Shown piece after piece: positions 24,990 to 35,095 of a stretch of DNA of 64,000 nt. The position numbers were made by a program, and so were the translations under genes. The DNA is from Priapulus caudatus. Lineage: Eukaryota > Priapulida > Priapulimorpha > Priapulimorphida > Priapulidae. The first letter of the stretch is position 1, and every line of letters starts with the position of its first letter. Below the pieces are notes generated by a model. That model worked only from the letters and a program-made list of their open reading frames with translations, ran no database searches and was not told the DNA's origin. The stretch covers positions 570,397 to 634,396 of the forward strand of contig NW_014577075.1 of the NCBI RefSeq assembly GCF_000485595.1. Direction: 5' to 3'.

Positions 24990-25046
24990 ACTAAAGAGTA
25001 ATCCCGGTGTAGGAGACGGATGATCTAGCGATTAGGCCACTGCGCC
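24990..25046 (-). repeat. tRNA-Arg-like SINE head (copy 2)
   Basis: On the minus strand, from 25046: GGCGCAGTGGCCTAATCGC, then TAGATCATCCGTCTCCTACA and CCGGGATTAC. This resembles the 5' two thirds of a tRNA-Arg(CCT), with the D-arm GTGGCCTAA and anticodon loop TCTCCTA. The T-arm and acceptor 3' strand are absent, and the sequence runs into AT-rich DNA and the pentamer satellite. A tRNA-derived SINE or relic is the best reading. Confidence 0.5.
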
Positions 25047-25202
25047 GTTAAAAGTATACCCCATGGATTCACACGTACGTGATGTTAATCTGTACGCACC
25101 GCCATCTATTGATGAATCGAATTTTTTACTTTTTTACTTTTTTAAATTTTTGTTTTAGCCAGAACCACCTCCCAGACGTGCTGATTCTGAGAATATCTTT
25201 TG

Positions 25203-25346
25203 TTTTCCTCTAGGCTGCGGAGTTCTCTAGTTATGCGAGTACGGACTAATTCGGCTGAACAACTTTATATATATAGATTTTCCTCTAGGCTGCGGAGTTC
25301 TCTAGTTATGCGAGTACGGACTAATTCGGCTGAACAACTTTATATA
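25203..25346 (+). repeat. 72-bp tandem duplication
   Basis: The unit starting TTTTCCTCTAGGCTGCGG and running through GCTGAACAACTTTATATAT occurs twice in direct order. Block A copy 1 has a single unit, interrupted directly afterwards by the Helitron-like insertion. Confidence 0.85.
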
Positions 25347-25603
25347 TGTATATAGAAATGTATATACTACAAAATATTTAACGGGTGAATCTATCGCTTT
25401 TACATATTAGTTTATTTAATTAATAATTAAATGCCAAGCCTATACTGGGTTACATAAAGGGTCCCCTAAGGGGTCAGTAATGAATACTAGGGAATGTCTT
25501 AGTTTATCAAAGTAAATAACTATTAATAGTTTAATAATTAGGTTTGGATGATCATTCAGCGACTAAAGTATTTGTTGTACGGCCACATTGTGTTTCGTTA
25601 CTG

Positions 25604-26662
25604 ATAATCTATTTATTTTAAAGACTGCCACTTAATTAAAACCACTGTTAGCAATGTTGATTTAACACTCTCCATTTTAACTTCAGTAATCCACCGTTTT
25701 TTTGCCAAAAAAATGCTTGACCTGGAAGTAAATTCTATCAAACCAATTCCTTTACCAAGTTCTAGTATAAGGGCTCTAGAAACACCATTTAAAAGTTGAA
25801 GACTCTACCTATTGGGAGAAATACTTAAAAATGTGATTTATTTTCTGCCAGCTCGCCGATTTTTCAGAAATCGATATCTCAGCTTAGGAAGCACCTACAG
25901 AGCTCAACAACCACTTCAAAATGATTAGAATAGTCGAATTGTGTCAGACGGAGCATGGTTTAGAAGACCCAAAACTTACTTTTACTTTTCGAGAAAATCG
26001 CAAAAAAACGCAAATTTTTTTTGATCCTTACGCGAGTACAGTCCGACCTCCTTCATCCGGCCGCGTCGGGACCGGCACCCATCCGGATATGATTATTTGT
26101 GACAAACTGTCGTGTTTTATGGTTTATGTGAAATGGAAATAAAATGAAATAAAACAGAAATGTTACCACTTGGGTTTATGTTTGTTTCTTTTGTGCTGAG
26201 ATCTAGGGCTGTAACGATCGATGCACTCGCGTATTCGGTGCAGCGGTATACCGGTATTGCGATATTATCGCGGTGTAATATTTTAGAATTACCATACCGT
26301 AACCATGCAGCTCAATACCGTGGTTTTCTTGTTGACATGTGATATACACGTGTACAGTGATGTCACGAAAATCTGACACAACCATGCGGCGTTTTTCCAG
26401 CCATGTGCGCGGCAGCGGCGCCTTTGATTGAAGTACGGGGCTCGATCGATCGCGAGTGCGTATAGCGCGGTAGCGCGTTTCACTAACGTCCGCTAGTAAA
26501 AGTTGTTCGTTAACGGACGAAATTGTCTGGAGGCATAGCGCACACGAGCGGACAACACACACGCACGCACGCAAACACACGTACAGTTGGTACATCGCGC
26601 GAGTTTTGAGCGAGATTTTTAGGTGAAATGAATGAAAAAAACAGAGAACATACACTGCGAGA
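25604..26662. other. Spacer upstream of the CXC-motif gene fragment
   Basis: No recognised gene. A Tigger-like terminal motif lies at 26038-26095. Frames at 25921-26142 and 26203-26745 (minus) have no known domains. An (ACGC)-rich tract lies near 26565-26580. Confidence 0.45.
26038..26095 (+). mobile_element. Pogo/Tigger-like terminal inverted repeat (one end)
   Basis: ACAGTCCGACCTCCTTCATC, then CGGCCGCGTCGGGACCGGCA and CCCATCCGGAT resemble the end of pogo/Tigger DNA transposons (CAGT...CCTCC..TATCCGGC...GGGACCGG). The inverted partner is not seen nearby, so this is a single terminus or solo remnant. The CTTCATCCGG core also recurs in the 23-bp minisatellite 900 bp downstream. Confidence 0.45.
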
Positions 26663-26998
26663 TTGCGTGCTGTTGCTGCCCAGCTGTTTTTTCGGCGTGC
26701 TCTCAACTTTGCATCATCTGAAGAAGTCAATGCAACACTGTGCAACGAGTGCTTGGAGTACGAGTTATGCTCGTTATCGATGATCCTTTTTGATGTTAAT
26801 GGCTACATGAGATCGACAGCAAAGGCAGACTTAGCAACGTATCTTGTAGAAGAGTGTACACTTGACGATGAAGTCGGAGTTACTCTACTGAAGGGCGATG
26901 TTGCTAGGATCGTATTGGATAGTGGTGCCCTTCTACATCGTGTTAGATGGACAAAGAAAGAAACGTTCCAGACAATAATAGATGGATATCACTCCTTC
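26663..26998 (+). pseudogene. Transposon-like CXC-motif gene, middle part (truncated)
   Basis: An open frame of about 112 residues. After an unaligned start it reads CLEYELCSLSMILFDVNGYM, then LATYLVEECTLDD, VARIVLDSGALLHRVRW and TIIDGYHSFIR. I recognise this order (EYELCSxPxxLFD, then DGGALLHRxxW, then a ..Y..YVR segment) from a transposon-like family widespread in invertebrate genomes. The next family segment should be an IVVFDGY motif. That segment is found at 31333 and 16323 (HMFGDSRIHIVFDGY), so this fragment belongs immediately 5' of those pieces. Here the frame instead runs into a 23-bp minisatellite at the codon after SFIR. I could not identify an upstream N-terminal exon. Truncated or separated by misassembly. 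Confidence 0.6.
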
Positions 26999-27110
26999 AT
27001 CCGGAACATGCTTCATCCTTCATCCGGAACATGCTTCATCCTTCATCCGGAACATGCTTCATCCTTCATCCGGAACATGCTTCATCCTTCATCCGCTGAC
27101 ATGCCTTCAT
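26996..27110 (+). repeat. 23-bp minisatellite, about 4.5 units
   Basis: The unit is TTCATCCGGAACATG followed by CTTCATCC, four clean copies, then a degenerate unit with GCTGACATGCC. It directly interrupts the reading frame of the CXC-motif gene fragment. Confidence 0.92.
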
Positions 27111-27124
27111 CCTTCGGATCTGGC

Positions 27125-27671
27125 GAATTCGCCCTGTGTATTTTGGCTTGCTCGAGCAGCGAGTAGGAAATCGACAGGGAAGATGCACTGCCTCTATTTT
27201 GGGCCTGCTCGTCGCAACGAAGGCGAGAAATCGGAAGCGAATGCGAAAGCGAACGAAGCGAAGCGAACATGTGACCCTGTGTTCCTGTATTTAGCTTGCT
27301 CGAAGAAACGAACGAGCGCCGGCTAGTCCAGCGAAACGAGCGAACCAACCCCAGTCTCAATGTTGCTTGCTCGAGCAACCGAAGACTGAGCGAAGTCGCA
27401 GCGAACTACAGCAAACATTGGCGCTCGCTCTGTCTATTTTGCTTTGCTCAAGCAACGAAGTCTAGCGATAACCAAAGCGAACATGGCCTGCCGCTCTGTA
27501 TTTTGCTTGCTCGTAGCAGCGAAGTCCCAGCGAAACGAATCGCGACATGGCCCCCGCTCTGTATTGTCGCTTGCTCGTGCACGAAGGTCCAGCGAAGTCC
27601 AACGCAACGAAGCGACATTATTTCAGTCTCAATCCGTTGCTTACTCGAGCAACGTAGTCCAGCGAAACCGA
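27125..27671. repeat. ~65-bp satellite, array 2
   Basis: Same family as 15490-16090: GCTCGAGCAACGAAGTCCAG, then CGAAACGAAGCGAACATGGC, then a CTCTGTATTTTGCTT spacer. About eight units, ending in the N gap. Long frames crossing the Ns are meaningless. Confidence 0.9.
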
Positions 27672-28362
27672 NNNNNNNNNNNNNNNNNNNNNNNNNNNNN
27701 NNNNNNNNNNNNNNNNNNNNNNNNNNNNNNNNNNNNNNNNNNNNNNNNNNNNNNNNNNNNNNNNNNNNNNNNNNNNNNNNNNNNNNNNNNNNNNNNNNNN
27801 NNNNNNNNNNNNNNNNNNNNNNNNNNNNNNNNNNNNNNNNNNNNNNNNNNNNNNNNNNNNNNNNNNNNNNNNNNNNNNNNNNNNNNNNNNNNNNNNNNNN
27901 NNNNNNNNNNNNNNNNNNNNNNNNNNNNNNNNNNNNNNNNNNNNNNNNNNNNNNNNNNNNNNNNNNNNNNNNNNNNNNNNNNNNNNNNNNNNNNNNNNNN
28001 NNNNNNNNNNNNNNNNNNNNNNNNNNNNNNNNNNNNNNNNNNNNNNNNNNNNNNNNNNNNNNNNNNNNNNNNNNNNNNNNNNNNNNNNNNNNNNNNNNNN
28101 NNNNNNNNNNNNNNNNNNNNNNNNNNNNNNNNNNNNNNNNNNNNNNNNNNNNNNNNNNNNNNNNNNNNNNNNNNNNNNNNNNNNNNNNNNNNNNNNNNNN
28201 NNNNNNNNNNNNNNNNNNNNNNNNNNNNNNNNNNNNNNNNNNNNNNNNNNNNNNNNNNNNNNNNNNNNNNNNNNNNNNNNNNNNNNNNNNNNNNNNNNNN
28301 NNNNNNNNNNNNNNNNNNNNNNNNNNNNNNNNNNNNNNNNNNNNNNNNNNNNNNNNNNNNNN
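27672..28362. other. Assembly gap (691 N)
   Basis: Unknown bases. The left side is satellite. The right side resumes with AAAAAAAACCGCGCAGTC, which is the sequence at about 20093 in the first block. Confidence 0.98.
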
Positions 28363-30180
28363 AAAAAAAACCGCGCAGTCGTAGCTAGTACCTACGTGCC
28401 GATGTTTGCAATATATCACGCGACATTTTTTATTATTGTACGGATTACACGGAACTGTGAAGAAAAACGGCAGAAAACCATGGCGATTGAAAGGCAGTGG
28501 ACTCTATGAAGGTGGAAAAAGTTGTCTCGACTGTCACTGATATGCGGCAAAGATAACTGTACGTGACTGGTGCATTCCGTCGTTAACAATTTGAAATAGG
28601 GCGCGCTAGCAACATATCTGTAATAAACCTAAATAAATATCGATTCCCATTTGTAATCTATCATAATTTAAAATCGTTGATGATTACGTCGCTATTATGA
28701 TTAAACTTCATTGTTTATTTTTTTATATACGTTATTGTAGTGTATGAGATTCAACACAAGGCTTAATTTATTTAACGCAAAATTATGGTGATAGCTTGTG
28801 TTATATAGCTTATAGCTCTCAATACATAATTGTGAAATATTGTCAGAGGTAGTGGTCGCAGTCGTGGAAGCACATATTTCTCAAGAAAGTTCAATATTAG
28901 CAATAGCTCTGGCGCATTTGCTTATTCACATCATTGATCATGCATGTCAGAAATTTCAGGATATATACCGGCTATATAACACATTTATAGCGACTATATC
29001 GCTTGAATGATGTATAATATATTACGTCGCATCACGCCTACGCACAGTTGATTCATGCGAGCATGTGAACAGAACAAAGTCGTAATCGTTTGGATGGTAT
29101 TGGGCGTTCAAAAATATATAGAGGATATTTAATACTGCGTGGCCGAAGTTAGATGTCAACAATTGAAAGGCCGTATTATGCGCGTTCTTTACGTTTAAAT
29201 ACTTCGGTCGTATAGAAATGATGATTACAGTGCGTAAATACACATACATACCATGTTTCTATATATTATTTATATACCTTTACAGCAAGTAGCTATGTTC
29301 GAAGACATTCACTAAGATGTCCCATTCGAAAAAAACGAGGCATGTAGTCTTAAACGATTCGGCGTTTGTACATTTCCTCGACGTTTACCATCTAAATTTA
29401 CATAAAAGCATAAAGAAGCATAAGCACGCACGCGTCGTGTCTTTAAGCCCGGCGCACACGCGAGTTATTTTACTCAAGTAAAATGACGCAGGAGTTTTTT
29501 ACGAAAATCCGCCACACACGTGATTAAAATGACGAATGCGTCAAATTACTCAACGAAAATCCGCCGCACACGTGAGTAAAATGACTCGTGCGTCATTTTA
29601 CTTGAGTAAAATAACTCACGTATGCGCCGAGCTTTACTGTGACGTGATCCGCGAGAGGGCAGCATTGGTGGAATATCGTGCGCGCGTGCGTGTGCTTGTT
29701 ATTCTATACATAACAGCGACCTAGCACCGCGTGCGGCCACAGTTTACGCAAGACTTACCGAACCATTACTAGGATTTAGAAGCTTTCTCTGCCCTACTAG
29801 GCCGGATCGTCGATAAGTACAACTCATGATTCGCCTTCTTCTTTTAGAACAACGGAACGTACACAGGCACTTGGAGCGTTTCAATAAAATATAATGCTAA
29901 ATAAATACGAAATCTATTTACTACCAAAGTCTTAATGTTTCTATACTCTCTATTTTTTGCCTATTATTGCCGACAATTTCCTGCAAATGAGTAACAAGAT
30001 ATATAACAAAAAAGTATATATTTATGTGTCAGTGTACAGCGGCAGCCATGGCGGCAGCTAGTGTTTGTTGTAGATGAGCATTTGGACGGCATTTGCAGGA
30101 AATTGTCGGCAATAATAGGCGAAAGAGAGTATAGAAACATTAAGACTTTGGTAGTAAATAGATTTCGTATTTATTTAGCA
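28363..30180. repeat. Repeated block W, copy 2
   Basis: Matches 20096-21905 essentially base for base; I noticed a single A/T difference near 28555. At about 30177 it switches from the 21900-type continuation (GCCTGTGCGCACG) to the 18150-type continuation (TTTGTGTGTGTAACG). Contains the palindromic MITE at 29451-29628 and the foldback element at 29861-30207. Confidence 0.9.
29451..29628. mobile_element. Palindromic MITE (copy 2)
   Basis: Same element as 21181-21360, with identical ends and internal units. Confidence 0.65.
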
Positions 30181-30207
30181 TTATATTTCATTGAAACGCT
30201 CCAAGTG
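29861..30207. mobile_element. Foldback element (copy 2)
   Basis: Left arm 29861-29988 and right arm 30091-30207. The outer end of the right arm ends CTCCAAGTG and then differs from copy 1, so the last few bases of the inverted pair are lost here. Confidence 0.65.
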
Positions 30208-31332
30208 TTTGTGTGTGTAACGTTGTACTGCAGATCTAAATAGCAGCCCGTAAGGAGCGTACACGTGGTCAGACGCGCCAGTCTAAATGTTGCGCGTTAT
30301 TATCGGTAGAGGGCGTGTCGAGGGCGTCGTCGCCGACAATAGTGCAAGCACGGATTTAGAGAAGTTACTGGTTGAGTAGTTTGTTGTCGCTCGATGCACC
30401 GATGTCACTCGATGTCAGTCAAGCCCTTATGTGCCGAGTCTCACACGGATGTGATACGGGTCACGATGACACGTTAACTTTCATCTCGATATCAGCTAAT
30501 GCATTTTCTTTGCCTGCCACTCAGTTGTCCGAGCCCTCGCGCTTGCACGCCGCAGCCCCCGCCACTCCTAACAATTCGCCGTTTTCATCATCTCTTCTCG
30601 ACATTTTTGCGTTCGTGGCGTTTCGCTTCCCGCTCAGGGGGAAAATTTCGTCCTGAAGCCCCGTGAATTAAAGCCCCCCCAGGCGTTCGTGGCTGCCTTG
30701 ACATCCAGCCAGGGTTCGCGTACACTATAAACACGAGCGCGTGCTCTGCTACCGGGCACCACGAGAGCGGTAGTAGACGTGAGAAACCCAGGTGAGTTAT
30801 CGTCGCATGAAGGAGACAGCGTACCTTTAATAACCGCCTCCCCCATGCCGACGCTTGCGTGCTTATTCATAGCGCGGCTGTCGAGTGCGCCGTGATATAC
30901 TGTAACACCGTGCCGCTGATTGCAGCAATTACGTGGGCAGCTGTTTCGTCCTGTTCGTATAATCACTAAGCAGGGCCGGTTAATGGCGGACGACGCACTG
31001 CGTGACGGATTTTCCCAATTAAATCTCGTTGTTTACGAGACCGCGCTGCGGTAGTCACGTGGTCTGCGAACGTACGCGGGCGCTGCCGAGCATGCACGAG
31101 GCACGCTGATTGTTATAGCCGCCATGTTGCTTAGCAACGTCGATGCGCAGGAGCTTCCTTCTAATCCTAAATGAAAGTGTCAATGTAGGTCACCACTGTA
31201 GGTCACCAATGTAGGTCACCACAAAAAAGGACACAAATGAGTGAGTGAGAAGAAGTCAGTTTTAATTGAGCAACCATCGACGTACATTATAGAAACGAAG
31301 AGTATATATGGGAGAACTCCCATTATATACTC
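30208..31332. repeat. Repeated block Y, copy 2
   Basis: Collinear with 18170-19300. Includes the frame MSSLLSLDAPMSLDVS (30372), the TGTAGGTCACCA triplet and the AAGAGTATA palindrome, after which it joins the CXC-motif gene piece. No gene recognised. Confidence 0.75.
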
Positions 31333-32638
31333 TTACATGTTTGGTGACTCTCGGATCCACATTGTGTTTGATGGGTATCTCCAAAGCTCAACAAATGATC
31401 ATTGTCACCAGAGAAGACAGCCAGTAGAAGCACTACCCTTCGAGTTCTCCCTCGACAAGAAGCTTCTCTGCAAAAGCAGGTATTCCTGTCCAATGCAGAA
31501 AACAAGCAGAACTTCGTGAATGCTCTTGTGAAATTATTGGAAGATAGTGCTGCAAAACACGAAGTGTTTCATAGTCCTGATGATGCCGACTTGGATATCG
31601 TACTGAAGGCTATTACAAAAGTGGAGTAATACTGCTCTGGTAGGTGACGACACGGATCTGCTAGTGTTACTTGTCCATTACTTTAAAGCAGTGATGGACA
31701 AAACACCCAACAACATCTACATGTTCCGCCCGTCTTCAAATAGCTGTGTCGATATAAGAAACTTGCAAAGTCAAAGACAACCGTGTATTGGAATGTAGCG
31801 TATTCTACGAGAAGCACCCTGATTTTGATGTCCTGGAGCATATGGGGAGTTACATTTTGTCCTACCTATATCACTCCAAAGGTGTCCACAATTCACTCGA
31901 GGATCTCAGACTTTGGTGAGTAATTAATTTACAGTACTGAGTAAACACTTTGCTTTAAGATTGGTTTATGACTGCAATATATTATGTTCAATTGAACAGT
32001 CTATTAGTATTATGAATGAAATTGCTAAAACCTTTATAATAATTAAATCTAATTATCTTAATCATGATTAATTTCAGGATTTACAGGAGAAAGTTGAATG
32101 GGAAGAAGGCTATTCAGTTAAAGGACCTTCCTCCTACGTCTGCTACTGCTTATCAACATATTCTGAGGGTTTGCCTTCAGGTGAGGTCTAGGTCCAGTTC
32201 TCTTTTTTTCTTTAGAAAATAGATGGTCGATTTAACTTCAATCGTTAAATAACTTTTAATCCCAAAAGCAACACGATTTTTCATCAGGTCCAGCAATGGC
32301 TCGGGAACAGCCTTGAGCCAGAAGAATACGGTTAGGAGAGATGTGGCGGGAAGCTGGTACCTGTGCAAGGACATTTAGATGTCTGCCCGGAAGCTATCAA
32401 GAAGATACTTTCTTGGGCCTGCAAGAAAGGCTGTGGAAACAACCAATGTAGCTGCAGAAAACATGGGTTATTCTGTACTGACATATGTGACTGTGTTCAC
32501 GAATGCTGCGAGAACAGTACTGGTGTAGACGAAGAAGAAGACCAAGATTGCGATGAGGATAATGATGAAAACTTTGAATCTCAAGATGAGGGGGATGATT
32601 GTTCTCCGAGTTTGATGAGTGAACATATAATCCTGTAA
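31333..32638 (+). pseudogene. Transposon-like CXC-motif gene, C-terminal half (copy 2)
   Basis: Pieces in order: HMFGDSRIHIVFDGY, DHCHQRRQPVEALPFEF, then after a frame change QNFVNALVKLLEDS, DDADLDIVLKAITKV, then VGDDTDLLVLLVHYFKAV and NNIYMFRPSSN. Two GT-AG introns are visible, about 31916-32077 and 32181-32287. The second joins LPSG to a QQWLGN-type segment. The last exon holds CKKGCGNNQCSCRKHGLFCT and DICDCVHECCEN, then an acidic tail (EEEDQDCDEDNDENFESQDE), ending at 32638. The cysteine pattern is that of the Tesmin/TSO1-like CXC tail; GDDTDLL resembles an acidic nuclease-type motif. At least two single-base frame changes prevent one continuous frame, so this is either a decayed gene or a working gene with sequence errors. 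Its N-terminal neighbour should be 26663-26998, which the current order places 4 kb away across the gap. Confidence 0.6.
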
Positions 32639-32769
32639 TCGCTCTGATATAGACTCTTTTCACATATTTCTCTATCTTTTCTAGTGTTTTTTAAGTGTTT
32701 TATTCTAAAGAATTTTTCTAATCTTGAAGTGACAAGTAAATTCGTAGGCCCATACATAGCCTCATACAC

Positions 32770-32900
32770 GAGCGAGCACGCACGCACGCACGCACGCCAC
32801 GCACCGCACCGCACAAACACACACATACACACACAACACACACACAACACACACACACAACCCACACACACACAGACAGACACACACACACACATGTTAA
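32770..32900. repeat. (ACGC)n and (CA)n microsatellites (copy 2)
   Basis: Counterpart of 17828-17965 with different repeat numbers and interruptions. Confidence 0.9.
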
Positions 32901-32929
32901 CACCACAACACATAATATGTAGTAGATAT

Positions 32930-34262
32930 ATATATATTTATGTGTCAGTGTGCAGCGGCAGCCAGCGTTTGTTGCAGCATGAGCATTTGACGGCATTTAC
33001 AGGAAATTGTCCGCAATAATAGTTGAAAGAGAGTATAGAAAATTAAGCACTTTGGTACCTATAGTAAATAGAATTTCTATTTATTTAGCATTATATTTCA
33101 TTGAAACGCTCAAGCTGTTGTGTGTGTAATGTTGTACTGCAGATCTAATAGCAGCCCGTAAGGAGCGTACCGGTGCGTCAGACGCGCCAGTCTAAATGTT
33201 GCGCGTTATTATCGGTAGAAGGGCTGTCGAGGCGTCGTCGCCGACATAGTGCAAAGCAGCGGATTTAGAGAACGTTACTGGTGAGTAGTTTGTGGTCGCT
33301 CGATGCACACCGATGTACTCGATGTCAGTCAGCCTTATGTGCCGAGCTCTCACACGGCATGTGATACGGGTCACGATTGACACGTTAACTTTCATCTCGG
33401 ATATCAGCTAATGCATTTTCTTTGCCTGTCAGCTCAGTTGGTCGAGCCCTCGCGCTTGCACGCCGCAGCCGCGCCACTGCTAACAATTCGCCGTTTCATC
33501 ATCTCTTCTTCGACATCTTTCGCGTTCGTGGCGTTTCGCTTCCACGCTCAGGGCAAAATTTTCGTCTGAAAGCCGTGAGATTAAAGCCCTCTCAGGCCGT
33601 TCGTGGCTGCCTTGACATCCACCAGGGTTCGCGTACACTATACAACACGAGCGCGTGCCTCTGCTACGGGCACCACGAGAGCGGTAGTAGACGCTTGAGA
33701 ACCCAGGTGAGTTATCGTCGCATGACAGAGACAGCGTACCTTTATAGACCGCCTCCCGCCAATGCCGACCTTGGCTGCTTATGCATTAGCGCGGCGTCGA
33801 GTGCGCGTGATATACTGTAACACCCGTGCCGCTGATTGCAGCAATTACGTCTGGGCAGACTGTTTTCGTCCTGTCGTATAATCACTAAGCAGGGCGTTAA
33901 TGGCGGACGACGCCAACTGCGTGACGCGATTTTCCAATTAAATCGTTCGTTCGTTTACGAGACCGCGCTGCGGTAGTCACGGTGGTCTGCGACGTAGCGG
34001 CGGCCCTGCGAGCATGGCACGAGGCAGCTCGATTGTTATAGCGCCATGTGCTTAGCAACGTCGATGTGCGCAGGGCTTCCTTCATAATCCTAAATTGAAA
34101 GTGTAATGTAGGTCACACTGTAGGTCACCAATGTAGGTCACACACAAAAATGGACACACAACATGAGTGAGTGAGAAGAAGTCAGTTTTACATGAGCAAC
34201 CATCGACGTAACATTATAGAAACGAAGAGTATATATGATGGGAGAACTCCCATTATATACTC
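32930..34262. repeat. Repeated block Y, copy 3 (indel-rich)
   Basis: Collinear with 17990-19300 but with frequent 1-nt insertions and deletions that break every frame kept in the other copies. This error pattern is typical of an unpolished read segment. Confidence 0.75.
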
Positions 34263-35095
34263 TTGATAATTATATGCGTAATTTTTATGTGAAAAGTAAA
34301 TGTTGAGATGTGAAATCTGATGAGTGGCGACGTGATGGCGTTACAGCCTAAATTGATGGTATGGTTGCCATGCTGTATATCGCATATATAATTTATAAAC
34401 ACCAAAATTAAATTCACAATTGTGAACGGTAGATGGCGCTATACCCGCTTTGATTTTCTTTGCGATGGCGTTCGAAATAAAATAGGTTATGTGCGCGTTC
34501 CGACATGTTTGTAAAACTTTACTCTAACATATAAGACGTTTTATCAGCAAGGGTGGAGAGGAATACCATTTGCATATAAAAGATATTGTCAATGAAATCT
34601 TGCTAAAACGTGAACCAGACGAAGTGTGCGACCACCACAGACTGTTATCTGCGTGTCTTATATAATATGCTATATAATGTGCCAAAAACCTACCTAATTG
34701 CCATAAAAAAAATTAAATATCAAAACCCCTGTTAATAACGTTTTGGGGCAGCCTTATTCATTACACACCAAAAATGAGCAAATCCGTTGAACTGAAACTG
34801 GACTAATGGCAATTTATTTTGGCCAAAAAAATTGGCAGTGGCCTCGTAAGTACTCGACTGGCGTGCTCCAAGATAGGGGACGTTTGGTTCAAAAAAAAAA
34901 ACCTTTCCATAGTAGTAACAACTAGTGCCCAATTTCAAAACTGTGGGTAACGGTTCCTGAGTATCGTTGAAACCGTACGCCAAATGGTTTGACGGAAGGA
35001 TCGGACGGAGAGCGGACGGAGGACGGACGTACGACGGACGAGCGACCCATGGCCAATATCATCTGGACGATGTCAAGCGTGAGCTAAAATAAAAC
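34263..35095. repeat. Block Z copy 2 with (GGAC)n element
   Basis: Collinear with 19300-20095. The GGAC run near 35005-35035 is interrupted by single-base insertions, and a GTTC plus A-run insertion appears near 34885-34900. Confidence 0.75.

Larger units (their letters stand above)
22974..25603. repeat. Block A, copy 2 (segmental repeat)
   Basis: Collinear with 11129-15450, with fewer apparent errors. It lacks the Helitron-like insertion and has the 72-bp duplication. Sequence after CGTTACTG (25603) continues into non-repeated DNA, whereas copy 1 meets a gap there. Confidence 0.85.

Noticed and set aside
27296-28419. Frames of 314-362 residues
   Set aside because: Most of their length is the 691-N gap.
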